From Mycolicibacter nonchromogenicus (lineage in GTDB: Bacteria > Actinomycetota > Actinomycetes > Mycobacteriales > Mycobacteriaceae): a DNA stretch of 64,000 nt. The stretch spans positions 110,269-174,268 of the forward strand of contig NZ_LQPI01000032.1 of assembly GCF_002101775.1 (NCBI RefSeq). The letters are read 5' to 3'. Shown here in pieces: positions 9,251 to 19,182 of the stretch (within the stretch, counting starts at the first letter, position 1; each line of letters opens with the position of its first letter). The position numbers and the translations under genes are program-made. Below the pieces are notes generated by a model. It ran no database searches. It worked only from the letters and a program-made list of their open reading frames with translations, and had not been told where the DNA came from.

Positions 9251-10771
9251 ATGACCGCCACCAATTCAGTTGCCGGCTTCACCGGCACCGGAACCGTGTT
9301 CAACCCCGCTACCGGGGAGATCGCCGGCGAAGTGCAGTGGACCGACCCCTCCGACGTCGAAAAGATCGCGGCCGGACTGCGCACCGCTCAGCGGGAATGG
9401 GAGCAGCGCGGCGCCAAGGGGCGGGCCAAAGCCCTGGCCCGCTTCGCGGTGTGGCTCGGTGACAACCGGGACGAGATCGAGAAGTTGCTGATCGCCGAGA
9501 CCGGCAAGTCCAGCACCGACGCCGCGCAAGAGGTGCCGTTGCTGATCATGATCCTGTCGTACGTGATCAAGGTGATGGAGAAGGCGGTGGCACCGGAGGT
9601 CCGGCCGGCACCGTCGGCGGTGCTGAGCATCAAGAAGATCGCCATCCATTTCCGGCCCCGACCGGTCGTCGGTGTGATCGCGCCGTGGAACTACCCGGTG
9701 GCCAACGCACTGATGGATGCCATCGGCGCTTTGGCGGCCGGCTCCGCGGTGTTGCTCAAGCCGTCTGAGCAGACCCCGCTCACCGCGGAACTTCTTCGTC
9801 AGGGCTGGCTGGCCTCCGGCGCCCCGGACGTGTTCGCAGTGGTACAGGGTGCGCGAGAGGTCGCCGAAGCGGTGATCGACAACTCCGACTACGTGCAGTT
9901 CACCGGGTCGACCGCCACCGGGCGCAAAGTCGCCGAGCGGGCTGCCAGCCGACTGGTGCCGTACAGCCTCGAGCTCGGCGGCAAGGATCCGATGATCGTG
10001 TGCGAGGACGCCGACATCGACATGGCTGCGCACGCCGCGGTGTGGGGTGCCATGTTCAACGCCGGGCAGACCTGCGTGTCGGTCGAGCGGGTGTACGTGC
10101 TGGAGTCCGTCTACGACAAGTTCGTCGCCGCCGTCGTCCGCGACGTCGAGGCATTGCAGATGGGCGCCGGTGAGGGCAAGCACTTCGGGGCTCTGATCAG
10201 TGAGCAGCAACTGGCCGTCACCGAGCGGCACGTGAAGGAAGCCTTGGCTGCCGGGGCGCGTGCCCTGACCGGCGGTGAGCGTGCCAGCGGTCCGGGCAGC
10301 TTCTACCAGCCGACGGTGCTGGTCGATGTCGATCACTCGATGGCCTGCATGACCGAGGAGACCTTCGGACCCACCCTGCCGATCATGAAGGTCGCCAGTG
10401 TGGATGAGGCGATCCGATTCGCCAACGACAGCGCCTACGGGCTGAGCGCCTCTGTTTTCTCGCGCGACGTCGCGCGGGCCAAAGACATTGCGCTGCAGTT
10501 GGACTGCGGAGCGGTGAACGTCAATGACGTGATCTCCAACCTGATGTGCACGACGGCGCCCATGGGTGGCTGGAAGACCTCGGGTATCGGTGCGCGTTTC
10601 GGTGGTGTGGACGGTATCCGCAAGTTCTGTCGGCAGGAGACCGTCGTCGCGCCCCGCACCAACCTCGGTGCGGGCGGAAACTTCTACCACAACTCGCTGA
10701 AGACACTGGCTCGAAGCAACCAGGTGCTCACCAAGCTGGCGCTGGCGCGGCCGCGCCGCATCGCGAAATAG
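9251..10771 (+). CDS. NAD(P)-dependent aldehyde dehydrogenase
   Basis: 506 residues, full length for the ALDH superfamily. Visible motifs: VIAPWNYPV near residue 139, LKPSEQTP near 172, FTGSTATGRKVAE near 218, catalytic Glu in LELGGKDPMIVCEDADID near 240, and catalytic Cys in FNAGQTCVSVERVYV near 275. EETFGPTLPIMKV near 375 and the MGGWKTSGIGARFG end motif are also present. It would oxidise an aldehyde to its acid in the cytoplasm. The C-terminal extension after the final motif (FYHNSLKTLARSNQVLTKLAL) resembles class-3-like enzymes that act on long-chain aldehydes; that is inference. The next gene's GTG overlaps its stop by one base. Confidence 0.88.
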   Translation: MTATNSVAGFTGTGTVFNPATGEIAGEVQWTDPSDVEKIAAGLRTAQREWEQRGAKGRAKALARFAVWLGDNRDEIEKLLIAETGKSSTDAAQEVPLLIMILSYVIKVMEKAVAPEVRPAPSAVLSIKKIAIHFRPRPVVGVIAPWNYPVANALMDAIGALAAGSAVLLKPSEQTPLTAELLRQGWLASGAPDVFAVVQGAREVAEAVIDNSDYVQFTGSTATGRKVAERAASRLVPYSLELGGKDPMIVCEDADIDMAAHAAVWGAMFNAGQTCVSVERVYVLESVYDKFVAAVVRDVEALQMGAGEGKHFGALISEQQLAVTERHVKEALAAGARALTGGERASGPGSFYQPTVLVDVDHSMACMTEETFGPTLPIMKVASVDEAIRFANDSAYGLSASVFSRDVARAKDIALQLDCGAVNVNDVISNLMCTTAPMGGWKTSGIGARFGGVDGIRKFCRQETVVAPRTNLGAGGNFYHNSLKTLARSNQVLTKLALARPRRIAK

Positions 10772-11601
10772 TGCGGGTCTTCACCGCGACGCTGTTCTGG
10801 TTGCTGGCCACCGCAAGTCTTGCGGTGGCGCTGCCGACGGCATGGGCGCAGTACAACCTCATCGACGCCGACGGCTACGCGCGGTTGGCCGCCCGGGCCG
10901 CGGCTCAACCGGCCCTACAGGACGCGGTGGCGGCTGAACTCAGCGCTCAGACGGTGCAACTGATCAGGGCCAGCGGCTTTGGCATCGACCCCTCGGAGGT
11001 GCGGCGGGCTGCCCGCGCATTCACCAGGGGGCCGTCGTTTCCGCCAGAGTTCGTCAAGGTCAATCGGGACGGGCACGCATGGCTGCTCAACGTCGGCGAT
11101 CCGGGCCCCTGGGAGATCGACGTGATGCCGATGCTGCGTGACGACGCGTTCGCGCAGCTGTTGTCCGACTACCCCGTAATGCTGCCGGCCTCGCTGACGG
11201 TGCCACTGACCTCGACGTCCACTGAGGTGATGCGTCCAGGTGGGTTGCACCGGCTCTCGGTCTGGGGGCCGTTGCTCACCGTCGTACTGGGCGCCATGGC
11301 CGCACTGTGCGCGATCCTGACGCTGGTCGCGGCGCGGCGCCGCGGCCGGGCCCTGGCGAGCCTGGGTGTTTCGGCGCTGGTGGTGGGCGCGGTCGGGTGG
11401 GCAGGAGCCGAAGTTGCCCGGCGTCTACTCGATCAGTTGCTCAGACAGGCGACCGGCGACATCCGCCGGATCACCAATGCCCTGGCCGATGTGGCCGAGG
11501 GGAACCTGCACCTGTGGCTCAATGTGACCCTGGCGACGGGGGCGGTGTTGGTGCTGGTCGGGGTGGGGATCGCAGTGATGGGCGGCCTGCGTAAATCCTG
11601 A
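10771..11601 (+). CDS. Hypothetical multi-pass membrane protein
   Basis: 276 residues if translation starts at the GTG at 10771, which shares a base with the preceding aldehyde dehydrogenase stop and implies translational coupling. An N-terminal hydrophobic helix (FTATLFWLLATASLAVALP) is followed by a roughly 140-residue exported region. Three further hydrophobic stretches are near residues 165-190, 195-215 and 250-270. The C-terminus is GLRKS. I recognise no domain. Its position suggests co-expression with the dehydrogenase, but a functional link is not shown. Confidence 0.65.
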   Translation: MRVFTATLFWLLATASLAVALPTAWAQYNLIDADGYARLAARAAAQPALQDAVAAELSAQTVQLIRASGFGIDPSEVRRAARAFTRGPSFPPEFVKVNRDGHAWLLNVGDPGPWEIDVMPMLRDDAFAQLLSDYPVMLPASLTVPLTSTSTEVMRPGGLHRLSVWGPLLTVVLGAMAALCAILTLVAARRRGRALASLGVSALVVGAVGWAGAEVARRLLDQLLRQATGDIRRITNALADVAEGNLHLWLNVTLATGAVLVLVGVGIAVMGGLRKS

Positions 11602-11692
11602 CTGTCGCCCGAACGGTCGATACCGAATGGGCGTTGACTTTTGGGATGATCTCGGCGAGGAATTTCTTTCCCCCGAGAGGCGGCTTCGTTGG

Positions 11693-12844
11693 ATGAGTGA
11701 TCACAACGAGCCCTCGGCTGAACCGAACCCGGAGGACCCCGTCTCACTGCCGCCGCTTCGTGAGACCCGGTTCGACTTCCAGCCTTACCATGTGCTGCGT
11801 GTTCTGGCCGCAGCGTGGGCGGTGGCGGGGCTGATCGCCTGGCCGGGTATCGGTTGTTGGGTCGCCGCCGTGGTGTCGGCGGGGGCGGACTGGTACACCC
11901 ACAGGAACCGCATCGGTTGGCCCACTGATGTGGAGGATTACCTGGTAGAACGCGGTTGGGCGACGCGTCGCCCCCCGAGCCGGCCTGCGGACGAGCGGCC
12001 GCCGATCCCGTTTCGGCCCATGACGGTCTCCGAGCTCTACGGGGGGGCTTGCAAAATCCTGCTGCGGAATTGGCCGACCCTGGTCGGTGTCCCGGCCGTC
12101 TTCATGCTCGGTTTCGTGGCGGTTCTGGGCCTGCTCACCTACAACCTGGATTTGCCGACTCCGGCACAGGTGGGGCTGTTGATCTTCAGTGGCGGCGAGA
12201 ACCTGTTCGCTGCGTTGACCGTCGCCCTGGCCGTACTGGCGGTGTTCTACGCGTTATTGCCGGCCGATGCGGTGCTGGTCCTGTTGGGGGTGGAAGCCGC
12301 CGACAAAGTGATCGCCGGCAAGCAAGTTCGAATCGACGAGATGTTATCTCGCGTCACCCAACGGGTGTGGTCAGTGAGTCGGCTGGGATACGCGTACTAC
12401 TCGATAGTGGCGGCGATGGTGGTGTTCCATGTGATCGCGCGCCACAGCGGCTTCTATCCCGCGCTGATCCCCCTCATCGTGGTGTGCAGCATCGCCGCCT
12501 TCGTCTTCGGAATGCTGCTCACCTTGTCGCCCATCGTGTCGGTACTCGAAAATCGTGGAGTCGCCGACTCCTTCATCCGATCGATACAGCTCTGCAGTCC
12601 TGCGGCGGGAAGGATCATCGGCATCCACACGCTGTGGCTCGTCGGTATGGGGCTGGTGGCGCTGGTTTCTGCAGCTTTGACCTGGGTGACCGTCATCATC
12701 ACCTATCCGGTCCTGATCGGCCTGATCAGCTGCGTGCACATGATGATCTACACCGACCTGCGGATTCGCCAAGAGAACTACGGACCGGAACTGCTCGACG
12801 AGTGGATGCGCAACATGGGTCGCGAGGGGATGGCCAGCGGTTAG
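11693..12844 (+). CDS. Hypothetical polytopic membrane protein
   Basis: 383 residues from the ATG at 11693 (MSDHNEPSAEPNPEDP), after a GAGAGG about 13 bases upstream. The in-frame ATG at 11627 would add 22 residues with no ribosome site in front. A proline/acid-rich cytoplasmic N-terminus leads into a paired membrane hairpin near residues 45-75. A hydrophilic stretch with ERPPIPFRPMTVSELYGGACKILLRNW follows, then five or six long hydrophobic helices. The C-terminal half recalls the membrane domain attached to some glycerophosphodiesterases, but the match is only by overall look. It ends four bases into the convergent peptidase gene. Confidence 0.6.
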   Translation: MSDHNEPSAEPNPEDPVSLPPLRETRFDFQPYHVLRVLAAAWAVAGLIAWPGIGCWVAAVVSAGADWYTHRNRIGWPTDVEDYLVERGWATRRPPSRPADERPPIPFRPMTVSELYGGACKILLRNWPTLVGVPAVFMLGFVAVLGLLTYNLDLPTPAQVGLLIFSGGENLFAALTVALAVLAVFYALLPADAVLVLLGVEAADKVIAGKQVRIDEMLSRVTQRVWSVSRLGYAYYSIVAAMVVFHVIARHSGFYPALIPLIVVCSIAAFVFGMLLTLSPIVSVLENRGVADSFIRSIQLCSPAAGRIIGIHTLWLVGMGLVALVSAALTWVTVIITYPVLIGLISCVHMMIYTDLRIRQENYGPELLDEWMRNMGREGMASG

Positions 12845-14892
12845 TGCTCGGCGCCACCCAACATTCGCCACAGGAACGAAAAGCTCAGCGCTGACTTGAA
12901 CGCCGCCTGGGCGTTGTCGGCCGCCCCGCCGTGTCCGCCCTCGATGTTCTCGTAGTACCAGACGCGGTGCCCGGCGTCCTGCAGTGCCGCGGTCATCTTG
13001 CGGGCGTGCCCCGGATGCACCCGGTCGTCTCGGGTGGAGGTGGTGATCAGCACCGGCGGGTAGTCGGCATCGGCGGAAATGTTCTGGTACGGCGAGTACT
13101 TGCTGATGAACTCCCATTCAGCGGGGTCGTCGGGGTCGCCGTATTCGGCCACCCAGGACGCACCGGCGAGCAGCAGGTGGTATCGGCGCATATCCAGCAG
13201 GGGCACCTGGCACACCAGCGCGCCGAACAGGTGCGGGTAGGCGGTGAGCATGATGCCCATCAACAGCCCGCCATTGCTTCCGCCCACGGCGCCGAGCTGT
13301 TCGACTCGGGTGATACCGCGGTCCACCAGATCTGTTGCCACCGCGGCGAAGTCCTCGGCCACCAAGTGCCGGCCGGCGCGCATCGCCTGGGTGTGCCAGC
13401 CGGGGCCGTACTCGCCGCCGCCCCGGATGTTGGCCAGTACGTAGGTTCCTCCGCGCTCCAGCCACAGTCGGCCCAGCACGCCGTCGTAACCCGGGGTGCG
13501 CGCCACCTCGAATCCGCCGTAGCCGCCCAGCAGGGTTGGGCCGGTGGCGTTTGCCGGACGCACCACGAAGTACGGGATGGCGGTGCCGTCTTTCGAGGTG
13601 GCGAAGTGCTGGCTGACCTGCAGCCCGTCGGCATCGAAAAATGCCGGAGCAGATTTGATCTCGGTCAGGTTCCCGTCGACGACGCCATGCAACAGCCGCG
13701 ATGGTCGGTCGAATCCGCTTGAGTCCAAAAAGATCTCGCCGTCGGTGGCGTCGGAGTCGTCGACGGCTGCGATCACGGTGTTGGTGTTGGCCGGCACCTC
13801 GGCAATGGGTCGGCGTTGCCAGTCTGCGTTCGAGGGCGTGACCACTTCCACGCGACTGGCCACATCGTGCAGGGTGACCAGGATCAGCCGGTCGCGGGTC
13901 CACGCGTAGTGGTGCAACGCGGTGTGGTCATCCGGTTCGAAGACGACGCTGCACTGCGCTGTGCCGGCGAGGAATTCGTCGTAGTCGGCGGCCAACAGTG
14001 AGCCGGCCCGATAGGACGCGGTACCGGTGTCCCAGTCGCTGCGCAGATCGATCAGGATCCACTGGCGGTGCACCGACACCGAGGCGTCGGTCGGCGCGTC
14101 AATGCGGATCAGCTCGCCGTCGCGCAGTTCGTAGACCTCGTCGTTGAAGAAGTCGATCGCCCGTGACACCAGGGTCCGTTCGAATCCCGGGGTGCGGTCC
14201 CGTCCTGCGGCGACCACCACATCGGTGGCCGACCCGGTGAACACCGTCTCCGCCTGCGCCAGGTCCTGGCCGCGACGCCAGCGCTTCACCATGCGGGGGT
14301 ATCCCGATTCGGTCAGCGAATCGGCGCCGAAATCGGTGCCCACCAAGACGGTGTCGTCGTCCTCCCAGCCGATCCGGGTCTTGGCCTCTGGAAGGTTGAA
14401 GCCCTCCGGGCCTACGAATTCCCGTGTGGTCATGTCGAATTCACGCACCACCACGGCGTCCGATCCGCCACGCGACAGCGATATCAGGGCCCGGGTGTGG
14501 TGGGGTTCGATCACGTTGGCCCCGCCCCAGACCCAATTCTCGTCGTCGGCGCGGGCCAGCTCGTCGAGATCGATGACGACATCCCACTCCGGGCTGTCGG
14601 TGCGGTAACTGTCCAAAGTGGTGCGCCGCCACAGTCCTCGCGGGTTAGCGGCATCACGCCAGAAGTTGTAGAGGTACTCGCCACGACGCCGCACGTAGGG
14701 GATACGGGCGTCGGTGTCGAGCACCTCGCGCGCGGTGGCGCGCATCGCTTCGAAGTCGTCGCCGGCGAACTCCTCGACGGTCGGCTCGTTGTGGGCGCGC
14801 ACCCAGTCCAGTGACCGCTCGCCGGTTACGTCCTCCAGCCACAGGTACGGGTCGTCAAAGTCCTTAGCAGGCTGGGTAGACATGGAAGTCAT
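12841..14892 (-). CDS. S9 family prolyl oligopeptidase-type serine peptidase (Rv0457c-like)
   Basis: 683 residues from the ATG at 14892 (MTSMSTQPAKDFDDPYLWLED), preceded by GAGG about five bases upstream; the 24-residue upstream extension is rejected. The N-terminal PYLWLED...W..A.N signature and the beta-propeller half precede an alpha/beta-hydrolase domain. The catalytic triad is Ser 539 in GGSNGG, an Asp at 622-623 in TRDDRVHPGH and His 654 in EGGHGG. Prolyl oligopeptidases cleave short peptides after proline; the propeller excludes large proteins. No signal peptide is seen. It is divergent from the aldehyde dehydrogenase at 14949 with a 56-base intergenic gap. Syntenic with Rv0457c. Confidence 0.93.
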   Translation of the reverse strand: MTSMSTQPAKDFDDPYLWLEDVTGERSLDWVRAHNEPTVEEFAGDDFEAMRATAREVLDTDARIPYVRRRGEYLYNFWRDAANPRGLWRRTTLDSYRTDSPEWDVVIDLDELARADDENWVWGGANVIEPHHTRALISLSRGGSDAVVVREFDMTTREFVGPEGFNLPEAKTRIGWEDDDTVLVGTDFGADSLTESGYPRMVKRWRRGQDLAQAETVFTGSATDVVVAAGRDRTPGFERTLVSRAIDFFNDEVYELRDGELIRIDAPTDASVSVHRQWILIDLRSDWDTGTASYRAGSLLAADYDEFLAGTAQCSVVFEPDDHTALHHYAWTRDRLILVTLHDVASRVEVVTPSNADWQRRPIAEVPANTNTVIAAVDDSDATDGEIFLDSSGFDRPSRLLHGVVDGNLTEIKSAPAFFDADGLQVSQHFATSKDGTAIPYFVVRPANATGPTLLGGYGGFEVARTPGYDGVLGRLWLERGGTYVLANIRGGGEYGPGWHTQAMRAGRHLVAEDFAAVATDLVDRGITRVEQLGAVGGSNGGLLMGIMLTAYPHLFGALVCQVPLLDMRRYHLLLAGASWVAEYGDPDDPAEWEFISKYSPYQNISADADYPPVLITTSTRDDRVHPGHARKMTAALQDAGHRVWYYENIEGGHGGAADNAQAAFKSALSFSFLWRMLGGAEH

Positions 14893-14948
14893 TGTGACCT
14901 CGACGGTAATGTGAGGTGAGTAACACCCACGGCTAAGGAGCAACATCG

Positions 14949-16472
14949 ATGACCGTTTTCGCACGTCCGGGTTCCGCAGGCGCGCTGATGAGCTACGAGT
15001 CCCGGTACGGGAACTTCATCGGGGGGCAGTGGGTGGCACCGGTCGGCGGTGAGTACTTCGAGAACACCACTCCGGTCACCGGTCAGCCGTTCTGTGAGAT
15101 CCCGCGGTCCACGGCCGCCGACATCGAGCTGGCGCTCGACGCCGCCCACGCCGCAGCCCCGGCCTGGGGCAAGGCCTCCCCGGCGCAGCGGGCGGATGTC
15201 CTCACCAAGATCGCCGACCGGATCGACCAACACCGCGAACAGCTGGCGGTCGCCGAGGTGTGGGACAACGGCAAGCCGGTTCGGGAGACGCTGGCCGCCG
15301 ACATCCCGCTGGCCGCGGATCACTTCCGGTACTTCGCCGCGGCGATCCGCACCCAGGAGGGTGCGCTGAGCCAGCTCGACGACGACACGGTCGCCTACCA
15401 CTTTCACGAGCCGCTGGGCGTGGTCGGTCAGATCATCCCGTGGAACTTCCCGCTGTTGATGGCCGCCTGGAAGCTCGCTCCTGCGCTGGCCGCCGGCAAC
15501 GCGGTGGTGCTCAAGCCGGCCGAGCAGACCCCGGCCTCGATCCTGTTCCTGATGAGCCTGATCGGCGACCTGCTGCCGGCGGGAGTGGTCAACGTGGTCA
15601 ACGGCTTCGGCGTTGAGGCGGGCAAGCCGCTGGCGTCCAGCAACCGGATCGCCAAGATCGGCTTCACCGGCGAGACCACCACCGGGCGGCTGATCATGCA
15701 GTACGCCAGCCAGAACATCATTCCGGTCACCCTGGAGCTGGGCGGCAAGAGTCCCAACATCTTCTTCTCCGATGTGCTGGCAGCCAACGACGACTTCCAG
15801 GACAAGGCGCTGGAAGGGTTCGCCGGGTTCGCCCTCAACCAGGGCGAGGTGTGCACCTGCCCGTCACGGTCTTTGGTCCAGGCCCCCATCTACGACGAGT
15901 TCCTGGAGCTGGCCGCGATCCGCACCAAGGCGATCCGCCAGGGCGATCCGCTCGACATCACCACGATGATCGGCGCGCAGGCCTCCAACGACCAGCTCGA
16001 GAAGATCCTGTCCTACATCGCGATCGGCAAAGAGGAGGGCGCCACCACCGTCACCGGCGGGGAACGCGCCGAGTTGGGCGGCGACCTGTCCGGCGGCTAC
16101 TACGTGCAGCCGACGATCTTTGCCGGCCACAACAAGATGCGGATCTTCCAGGAGGAGATCTTCGGTCCGGTGGTGTCGGTGACGTCGTTCACCGACTACG
16201 ACGACGCGATCGCCATCGCCAACGACACCATCTACGGACTGGCTGCCGGGGTGTGGAGTCGCGACGGCAACACCGCCTACCGGGCCGGCCGCGACATCCA
16301 GGCCGGGCGGGTGTGGGTCAACTGCTACCACGCCTACCCCGCACATGCGGCGTTCGGAGGCTACAAGCAGTCCGGAATCGGCCGGGAGACCCACCGAATG
16401 GTCCTGGACCACTACCAGCAGACCAAGAACCTGCTGGTGTCCTACTCCCAGTCGGCGCAGGGTCTGTTCTGA
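14949..16472 (+). CDS. NAD-dependent aldehyde dehydrogenase (acetaldehyde/ExaC type, Rv0458-like)
   Basis: 507 residues from the ATG at 14949; AAGGAG (14935-14940) is a good ribosome site. Complete ALDH motifs: [53 protein letters not shown] with the catalytic Glu, [12 protein letters not shown] with the catalytic Cys, EEIFGPVV and [13 protein letters not shown]. The CTCPSR variant and the paired DUF779 gene just downstream are typical of the acetaldehyde/chloroacetaldehyde dehydrogenase group used in ethanol and C2 metabolism. Its remembered H37Rv counterpart has the same length. It probably forms an operon with the DUF779 gene. Confidence 0.93.
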   Translation: MTVFARPGSAGALMSYESRYGNFIGGQWVAPVGGEYFENTTPVTGQPFCEIPRSTAADIELALDAAHAAAPAWGKASPAQRADVLTKIADRIDQHREQLAVAEVWDNGKPVRETLAADIPLAADHFRYFAAAIRTQEGALSQLDDDTVAYHFHEPLGVVGQIIPWNFPLLMAAWKLAPALAAGNAVVLKPAEQTPASILFLMSLIGDLLPAGVVNVVNGFGVEAGKPLASSNRIAKIGFTGETTTGRLIMQYASQNIIPVTLELGGKSPNIFFSDVLAANDDFQDKALEGFAGFALNQGEVCTCPSRSLVQAPIYDEFLELAAIRTKAIRQGDPLDITTMIGAQASNDQLEKILSYIAIGKEEGATTVTGGERAELGGDLSGGYYVQPTIFAGHNKMRIFQEEIFGPVVSVTSFTDYDDAIAIANDTIYGLAAGVWSRDGNTAYRAGRDIQAGRVWVNCYHAYPAHAAFGGYKQSGIGRETHRMVLDHYQQTKNLLVSYSQSAQGLF

Positions 16473-16485
16473 TGGGCCGGTTCTG

Positions 16486-16890
16486 ATGAGCGCACCGGAC
16501 CGGGTGCTGATCACCGATGCCGCCGCCGAACTGGTGGCGCGTCTGGTGGCGCGCCACGGTCCGGTGATGTTTCACCAGTCCGGCGGCTGCTGCGACGGGT
16601 CGGCACCGATGTGCTACCCCGACGGCGACTTCATCATCGGTGACCACGACGTGCTCCTGGGTGTACTGGATGCTGCCGGCAGCGAGGTGCCGGTGTGGAT
16701 CTCCGGTCCGCAGTTCGCCGCGTGGAAGCACACCCAACTGATCATCGATGTGGTCCCGGGCCGCGGGGCAGGGTTCAGCCTGGAGGCACCCGAGGGCATG
16801 CGCTTCCTGACGCGTGGCCGGGCCTTCACCGACGACGAGAACGCGCTGCTGGAATCAGTCCCCGTGATCACCGGGTCGTTACCGCGCTGA
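16486..16890 (+). CDS. DUF779 protein, partner of the aldehyde dehydrogenase (Rv0459-like)
   Basis: 134 residues from the ATG at 16486, 13 bases after the dehydrogenase stop; a four-codon ATG frame at 16472 between them is not a gene. The Cys-rich stretch HQSGGCCDGSAPMCYP (about residues 30-45) is the hallmark of DUF779 and looks like a metal or thiol site. The family sits next to acetaldehyde dehydrogenases in many bacteria, so it may assist or protect that enzyme; the mechanism is unknown. Confidence 0.85.
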   Translation: MSAPDRVLITDAAAELVARLVARHGPVMFHQSGGCCDGSAPMCYPDGDFIIGDHDVLLGVLDAAGSEVPVWISGPQFAAWKHTQLIIDVVPGRGAGFSLEAPEGMRFLTRGRAFTDDENALLESVPVITGSLPR

Positions 16891-16919
16891 CCCGCGCGAT
16901 CGCCGTAAAATCTGGTGGT

Positions 16920-17198
16920 GTGATTCCGCTGCCACGCCCATGGCTGTTGAGCAGCGCCATGCTGGTCGGGGTAGCGGTCGGTGTCTTGGCCGGGATCGGC
17001 CTGAGCCTGGTCATCACCGCGCCGCTGCGCCCGGACGTCGCGATCACGCTGGTGCTCGGCGGGCCCAGCATCGCGGGCCTGGTGCTGGTGTTCGTCTCCT
17101 CGCGTCGGTGGGTAACCGCCCTGGGTGCGTTTCTGCTCGCGATGGCGGTCGGGTGGTTCGGCACATTGGCCGCGATTCAGGTGGTGTCGGGTGTCTGA
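16920..17198 (+). CDS. Small membrane protein (Rv0460-like)
   Basis: 92 residues from the GTG at 16920 (read M-IPLPRPWLLSSAMLVG). A TAAAAT box (16906-16911) ends eight bases before this GTG, which favours a leaderless start. Three hydrophobic helices fill the chain, with a short RR loop near residue 62. No domain is recognised. The position between the DUF779 gene and another membrane protein matches Rv0460. Its end overlaps the next start by eight bases, so the two are coupled. Confidence 0.7.
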   Translation: MIPLPRPWLLSSAMLVGVAVGVLAGIGLSLVITAPLRPDVAITLVLGGPSIAGLVLVFVSSRRWVTALGAFLLAMAVGWFGTLAAIQVVSGV

Positions 17199-17739
17199 GA
17201 CCACTGACACCGGCGCGCTGCCCATCACCGAGCCGCACATGGCGCCGATCTTCGACACCGGTCCGCACCCCACGCCGCTGCCCGGGCCGACCGAGGCACT
17301 GGACGAGCCGCACACCGGTGTCGAGCCGCTTCCAGAGTCTGAACCGCAGGGACCGATGCGGGTGTCCGCGACGGTACCGGCCAAACCGCCCAAACCGGTG
17401 GTCCTGACCGGCCAATACCAATTCCTGAAGTGGTGGCAGCTGGCCCTGGCGCTGCTGGTGGTGTGGATTCCGGCAGCAGGGATCGGCCTGGGCCTGTTTG
17501 CCTGGTGGTACACCCTGGCCGACAAGACACCCGCCGTCTTCGTGGCGCTGGCCTACACCGTGGTGTGTGTGGTCGCGGGGCTGATCGTGGCGATGGTGGG
17601 GGAGAGGCCGGTGCTGTCGGCAGTGGCAATCGCGTTGATGTCGGCGGTGTTCGCCGCCGCGGTCGCCGCGGCGCCGCTTTATGGGCACTACTACTGCCAG
17701 CATGTGAGTCGTTGTGTCGCCGGAATCATCCCGTACTGA
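17191..17739 (+). CDS. Membrane protein with proline/acid-rich N-terminus (Rv0461-like)
   Basis: 182 residues from the GTG at 17191 (read M-SETTDTGALPITEPH), overlapping the upstream stop by eight bases. About 90 residues of Pro/Glu/Thr-rich, probably disordered cytoplasmic chain precede GQYQFLKWWQLALALLVVWIPAAG. Three hydrophobic segments follow, then a short tail with two cysteines (YYCQHVSRC). No enzyme motif is visible. Syntenic with Rv0461. Confidence 0.75.
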   Translation: MSETTDTGALPITEPHMAPIFDTGPHPTPLPGPTEALDEPHTGVEPLPESEPQGPMRVSATVPAKPPKPVVLTGQYQFLKWWQLALALLVVWIPAAGIGLGLFAWWYTLADKTPAVFVALAYTVVCVVAGLIVAMVGERPVLSAVAIALMSAVFAAAVAAAPLYGHYYCQHVSRCVAGIIPY

Positions 17740-17760
17740 GCCACCACGGCGCCGCCCCGT

Positions 17761-17766
17761 TAGGGT
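17761..17766 (+). promoter_or_regulatory. -10 box TAGGGT for leaderless lpdC
   Basis: TAGGGT ends six bases before the GTG start of lpdC at 17773, the spacing expected when transcription begins on the start codon. No ribosome site is present between them, which agrees with a leaderless mRNA. Confidence 0.5.
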
Positions 17767-17772
17767 GAAACC

Positions 17773-19167
17773 GTGAGCCACTTTGACGTCGTCGTTCTCG
17801 GAGCCGGTCCCGGCGGGTATGTGGCGGCCATCCGCGCCGCCCAGCTGGGCCTGAACACCGCCATCATCGAGCCGAAGTACTGGGGCGGGGTCTGCCTCAA
17901 CGTCGGCTGCATTCCCTCGAAGGCGCTGCTGCGCAACGCCGAGCTGGCCCACATCTTCACCCGCGAGGCCGCGGCCTTCGGGATCAGTGGCACGGCGACC
18001 TTCGACTACGGTGCCGCGTTCGACCGCAGCCGCAAGGTGGCCGAGGGCCGGGTGGCCGGTGTGCACTTCCTGATGAAGAAGAACAAGATCACCGAGATCC
18101 ACGGCTACGGCACCTTCACCGACCCGAACACGCTGTCGGTGGCGCTCAATGACGGTGGCACCGAGACGGTTACGTTCACCAACGCGATCATCGCCACCGG
18201 GGCGAGCACCCGGCTGGTGCCGGGCACCTCGCTGTCGGACAACGTCGTCACCTACGAGCAACTGATCCTGAGCCGGGAGCTGCCGAGCTCGATCATCATC
18301 GCCGGCGCCGGCGCGATCGGCATGGAGTTCTCCTACGTGCTGGCCAACTACGGCGTGGACGTCACCGTGGTGGAGTTCTTGCCCCGGGCGCTGCCCAACG
18401 AGGACGCCGACGTGTCCAAGGAGATCGAGAAGCAGTTCAAGAAGCTGGGCGTCAAGATCCGCACCGGCACCAAGGTGGAAAGCATCACCGACGACGGATC
18501 CACGGTGTCGGTCGTGGTGAGCAAGGACGGTCAGACCGAAACGCTGCAGGCCGACAAAGTGTTGCAGGCCATCGGGTTCGCCCCCAACGTCGACGGCTAC
18601 GGGCTGGAGGCGGCCGGTGTCGCACTGACCGAACGCCGCGCCATCGGTGTCAGCGAGTACCTGCAGACCTCGGTGCCGCACATCTATGCCATCGGCGACG
18701 TCACCGGACTGCTGCAGTTGGCGCACGTCGCCGAGGCGCAGGGTGTGGTGGCCGCCGAGACCATCGGCGGGGCAGAAACCATGTCGCTGGGCGATTACCG
18801 GATGATGCCGCGGGCCACCTTCTGCCAGCCGCAGGTGGCCAGCTTCGGGCTCACCGAGGAGCAGGCCAAGGCCGAGGGTTACGACGTCAAGGTGGTCAAG
18901 TTCCCGTTCACCGCCAACGGCAAGGCGCACGGTGTCGGCGACCCGAGCGGGTTCGTGAAGTTGATCGCCGACGCCCGCTACGGCGAGCTGATCGGCGGGC
19001 ACCTGGTCGGACACGACGTGTCGGAATTGCTGCCGGAGCTCACCTTGGCGCAGAAGTGGGATCTGACGGCCAACGAGCTGGCCCGTAACGTGCACACCCA
19101 CCCGACCATGTCCGAGGCGCTGCAGGAGTGCTTCCACGGGCTGACCGGCCACATGATCAACTTCTGA
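17773..19167 (+). CDS. lpdC: Dihydrolipoamide dehydrogenase (E3)
   Basis: 464 residues from the GTG at 17773, the same length as M. tuberculosis Lpd (Rv0462). FAD Rossmann motif GAGPGG at 10-15; redox-active disulfide C41 and C46 in [16 protein letters not shown]-binding GAGAIGMEF near residue 178; FAD motif YAIGDVTG near 310. The acid-base pair is H443 and E448 in HTHPTMSE. It reoxidises lipoyl domains of the 2-oxo acid dehydrogenase complexes. In mycobacteria it also serves a peroxiredoxin system through DlaT and AhpD. Cytoplasmic. Confidence 0.97.
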   Translation: MSHFDVVVLGAGPGGYVAAIRAAQLGLNTAIIEPKYWGGVCLNVGCIPSKALLRNAELAHIFTREAAAFGISGTATFDYGAAFDRSRKVAEGRVAGVHFLMKKNKITEIHGYGTFTDPNTLSVALNDGGTETVTFTNAIIATGASTRLVPGTSLSDNVVTYEQLILSRELPSSIIIAGAGAIGMEFSYVLANYGVDVTVVEFLPRALPNEDADVSKEIEKQFKKLGVKIRTGTKVESITDDGSTVSVVVSKDGQTETLQADKVLQAIGFAPNVDGYGLEAAGVALTERRAIGVSEYLQTSVPHIYAIGDVTGLLQLAHVAEAQGVVAAETIGGAETMSLGDYRMMPRATFCQPQVASFGLTEEQAKAEGYDVKVVKFPFTANGKAHGVGDPSGFVKLIADARYGELIGGHLVGHDVSELLPELTLAQKWDLTANELARNVHTHPTMSEALQECFHGLTGHMINF

Positions 19168-19182
19168 CGGCGGGTTTCGCGG

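Noticed and set aside
17044..19152. 702-codon minus-strand open frame across lpdC
   Set aside because: Antisense to a complete dihydrolipoamide dehydrogenase; no domain seen.
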